Shown one piece after another: positions 4,990 through 6,472 of a DNA stretch of 6,472 nucleotides. Source of the DNA: Burkholderiaceae bacterium (GTDB lineage: Bacteria; Pseudomonadota; Gammaproteobacteria; Burkholderiales; Burkholderiaceae_C); assembly GCA_031256305.1 (NCBI GenBank), contig JAIRQU010000088.1:1-6472 (forward strand), written 5' to 3'. Under the pieces are notes generated by a model. That model saw nothing but the letters and a program-made list of their open reading frames with translations, ran no database searches and had not been told where the DNA came from. Made by a program: the position numbers and the translations under genes. Each line of letters opens with the position of its first letter. Positions within the stretch are counted from its first letter, which is position 1.

Positions 4990-5631
4990 ATGAGCGCCAA
5001 CACCCTCTACAAACCTTACAGTTCCCTCATCATGGACCACGGCGCCGCGTTTACCAATCTGACGAATCACTTTTTGGTCGCCATGCCGGGCATAAAAGAT
5101 GAATTGTTTGCCAGCAGCGTGATCTATATTTATCAGCACTCGCCCGACGGCGCCATGGGGCTGATCGTGAACAAACCCGCCGACGTCGATGTGGCCAAGC
5201 TGTTCGCCAGGCTGCAACTGCCGCTGGCGCGCACCGAGCTGGCCGGGCAGCAGGTGCTGCGCGGCGGCCCGGTGCAGCCCGAGCACGGTTTTGTGTTGCA
5301 TGATCCGATGCTGGCCGTGGGGCTGCCCGAAGGCGAAACGGCGTATATCGCCACGGTGCGGGTAGCGGGCGGGCTGGAAATGACCCGGTCCCGGGACGTG
5401 CTGGAAGCCCTTTCGGTGGGCAGCGGCCCGCGCCGCGTGCTGATCGCGCTGGGCTGCTCGGTTTGGGGCGCGGGACAGCTCGAAGCGGAACTGGAGCGCG
5501 GCAGTTGGCTGGCCGCGCCCGCCGACGACAAGGTGATTTTTGACGTTCCGGCAATTCACCGCTATGCCTGCGCGCTGGCGTTGATGGGCTTGCAGGCGTG
5601 GATGATTTCGCCCGAAGCGGGGCACGCATGA
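4990..5631 (+). CDS. YqgE/AlgH family protein (UPF0301)
   Basis: 213 residues from ATG 4990 (GGG 2 bases upstream, rather close). ATG 5032 gives 199 residues, nearer the family's usual 185-200, but has no ribosome-binding site. Family marks in order (numbered from 4990): NLTNHFLVAMPG 23-34, YIYQHSPDGAMGLIVNKP 46-63, VLRGGPVQPEHGFVLH 89-104, and GAGQLEAELERGSWLAAPADD 160-180. The usual GYAGW before GAGQLE is replaced by GCSVW, with a cysteine at 156. The fold is known but the biochemical function is not; algH was named as a regulator of alginate in Pseudomonas. In many Burkholderiales the next gene is ruvX; here it is not. Confidence 0.93.
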   Translation: MSANTLYKPYSSLIMDHGAAFTNLTNHFLVAMPGIKDELFASSVIYIYQHSPDGAMGLIVNKPADVDVAKLFARLQLPLARTELAGQQVLRGGPVQPEHGFVLHDPMLAVGLPEGETAYIATVRVAGGLEMTRSRDVLEALSVGSGPRRVLIALGCSVWGAGQLEAELERGSWLAAPADDKVIFDVPAIHRYACALALMGLQAWMISPEAGHA

Positions 5632-5696
5632 ACCGCGCGGCCCCGCGTGTTGCTGGCATCACATTTGGGCATCTGTTCCCGCTTTGCTCCTGTTGA
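5628..5696 (+). other. 22-codon overlapping frame after yqgE, possible gene remnant
   Basis: An ATGA overlap with the yqgE stop opens a frame beginning MNRAAPRV that stops at TGA after 22 codons. No protein family is recognisable. It may be a relic of a gene once coupled to yqgE (ruvX would be expected) or chance. Confidence 0.2.
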
Positions 5697-5721
5697 CGGC
5701 GGCGCTGAAACCGGTGATAAA
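5693..5721 (+). promoter_or_regulatory. Sigma70-type promoter for the beta-propeller gene
   Basis: TTGACG (5693-5698, 5 of 6) and GATAAA (5716-5721, 4 of 6) are separated by exactly 17 bases. Transcription would begin near 5728, giving a short leader of about 22 bases to the ATG at 5750. This makes the in-frame GTG at 5714 an unlikely start. Confidence 0.5.
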
Positions 5722-5749
5722 GAGTCCTTTTCCCAGAAACCACTTTCCC

Positions 5750-6472
5750 ATGACGAGCATATTCAACCGCGTCCCGCCCACCGCGGGCGTTTTACGTTCC
5801 GCGGGCGTTTGGCGTTCTGTTCTGTTTGGGGCCTGCGGGTTTTGCCTGACGCTTTGTGTTGGCCTAGCCGCTCCGGCCGCGCGCGCCGACACGTTGATCA
5901 ACCTAATCGCTCCGGCGGCGCGCGCCGATACGGTGCTGACGACCATCGGGGTCGGCCAGGGTCCCGTAGGCATAGCGATTACCCCCAACGGGCGGTACGC
6001 TTACGTCGCCGATTCCGGCGGTGACGCGGTGAGCGTGATCGACACGGCCAGCAACACGCTCGCGGGCGGCCTCATCCCGGTCGGCAAACACCCCCTCTGC
6101 ATAGCGATTACCCCAGACGGGAAATACGTTTATGTGGCCACAGACGATGGTGTGAGCGTGATCGCCACGGCCAACAACACAGTCGTGGGCAGCCCCATCC
6201 CGGTCAGCATATTGTCCTTCGACATAGTAATTACCCCGGACGGGAAATACGTTTACGTCGCCAATATGCTCGGCAGCACGGTGAGCGTGATCGCCACGGC
6301 GACCAACACGGTCATGGGCAATCCCATCCCGGTCGGCAAAATACCCAGCAACATAGCGATTACCCCGGACGGGAAATACGTTTATGTGGCCACACACGAT
6401 GGTGTGAGCGTGATCGCCACGGCGACCAATTCGGTCGTGGGCCGTCCCATCCCGGTCGGCACACACCCCCTC
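5750..6472 (+). CDS. Secreted YVTN-type beta-propeller protein (3' end beyond window)
   Basis: ATG 5750 opens a frame of 241 codons still open at the right edge. The ribosome-binding site is poor. Residues 1-46 are a signal peptide: arginines at 7, 16 and 22, then a hydrophobic core SVLFGACGFCLTLCVGLA and APAARA before D47. A second APAARA precedes D60, so there are two candidate cleavage sites. The mature part consists of beta-propeller blades, each with I(A/V)ITP(D/N)G(K/R)Y(V/A)YVA, then VSVI(A/D)TA.N.(V/L), then (P/L)IPV. Four are visible, starting near residues 74, 117, 158 and 201. Such proteins form ring-shaped, surface or periplasmic propellers; the ligand here is unknown. Blades 2 and 4 are almost identical in DNA. 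Likely expressed from its own promoter. Confidence 0.9.
   Translation, partial: MTSIFNRVPPTAGVLRSAGVWRSVLFGACGFCLTLCVGLAAPAARADTLINLIAPAARADTVLTTIGVGQGPVGIAITPNGRYAYVADSGGDAVSVIDTASNTLAGGLIPVGKHPLCIAITPDGKYVYVATDDGVSVIATANNTVVGSPIPVSILSFDIVITPDGKYVYVANMLGSTVSVIATATNTVMGNPIPVGKIPSNIAITPDGKYVYVATHDGVSVIATATNSVVGRPIPVGTHPL
5781..5810 (+). repeat. 12-base direct repeat in the signal-peptide coding region
   Basis: CCGCGGGCGTTT occurs at 5781-5792 and 5799-5810, an 18-base period. It encodes the six-residue pair AGVLRS-AGVWRS in the n-region of the signal peptide. Confidence 0.7.
5870..5932 (+). repeat. Tandem duplication of the signal-peptidase site
   Basis: The 24-base segments starting at 5870 and 5909 match at 22 positions, a 39-base period. 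Both encode APAARADT, so the cleavage motif ARA-D appears at residues 46/47 and 59/60. Confidence 0.8.
5971..6472 (+). repeat. Beta-propeller blade repeats with alternating 129/123-base spacing
   Basis: Blade motifs (CATAG...ATTACCCC) begin at 5971, 6100, 6223 and 6352. Intervals are 129, 123 and 129 bases, that is 43, 41 and 43 codons. The segments 6100-6171 and 6352-6423 match at 70 of 72 positions, so the unit is two blades, 252 bases. The first blade is the most divergent. Confidence 0.85.

Noticed and set aside
4185..5625. Several long minus-strand frames opposite the Smr and YqgE genes
   Set aside because: Arg/Gln/His/Pro-rich shadows typical of high-GC DNA; plus-strand products carry family motifs.
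5632..5660. GC-rich stem as a terminator after yqgE
   Set aside because: CGCGG/CCGCG has only a two-base loop and no T-run follows.
5903..6466. Long minus-strand open frame of 187 codons opposite the beta-propeller gene
   Set aside because: Its regular RDG...HDR...GDHAH pattern is simply the reverse complement of the blade repeats; there is no start signal, and the plus frame has a signal peptide and a known fold.

Overview
The window looks like a chromosomal segment of a GC-rich betaproteobacterium, probably Burkholderiales; an Oxalobacteraceae-like host is a guess from codon use and gene style. It joins two kinds of DNA. The right half (about 3563-5631) is a GC-rich housekeeping stretch: radC, an Smr-domain gene 4 bases behind it, then a YqgE/AlgH-family gene. 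The left half (1-3212) is a minus-strand operon of accessory character whose base composition falls to about 38% GC in places (1441-1500), against about 75% at the start of radC (3601-3660).

The left operon, read from a divergent 350-base intergenic region, has five genes. They are (1) a T4-type (GH24) lysozyme with a long Ala/Asp-rich leader and no signal peptide; (2) a Sec-exported four-cysteine protein; (3) a lipoprotein gene broken by a one-base frameshift at an A5 run; (4) a cysteine-free 195-residue protein of unknown function; and (5) a second lipoprotein that runs off the left edge and has a clean lipobox. Genes 1-2 and 2-3 overlap by ATGA, and the DNA around the two overlaps is the same 70 bases (63 of 70 identical by hand count). 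Gene 1 and gene 2 therefore end with nearly the same tail, and gene 2 and gene 3 begin with the same 16 residues. This cassette-like junction is the most unusual structure in the window. My working hypothesis is a cell-wall-degrading effector followed by exported protective or accessory proteins, as in type VI secretion effector/immunity loci. No VgrG, PAAR or other secretion gene is visible, so this remains inference.

The right edge carries the start of a secreted YVTN-type beta-propeller protein with its own good sigma70 promoter (TTGACG-17-GATAAA). Its signal-peptidase site is duplicated in tandem, and its blades alternate 43 and 41 residues, giving a 252-base higher-order repeat. It follows yqgE where many Burkholderiales would have ruvX; a 22-codon overlapping reading frame at 5628 may mark a breakpoint.

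No tRNA, rRNA, CRISPR array or transposase was seen. Stretches without a gene are 936-1026 (an intergenic hairpin), 3213-3562 (divergent promoters and a dyad), 4899-4989 and 5632-5749 (promoter candidates).
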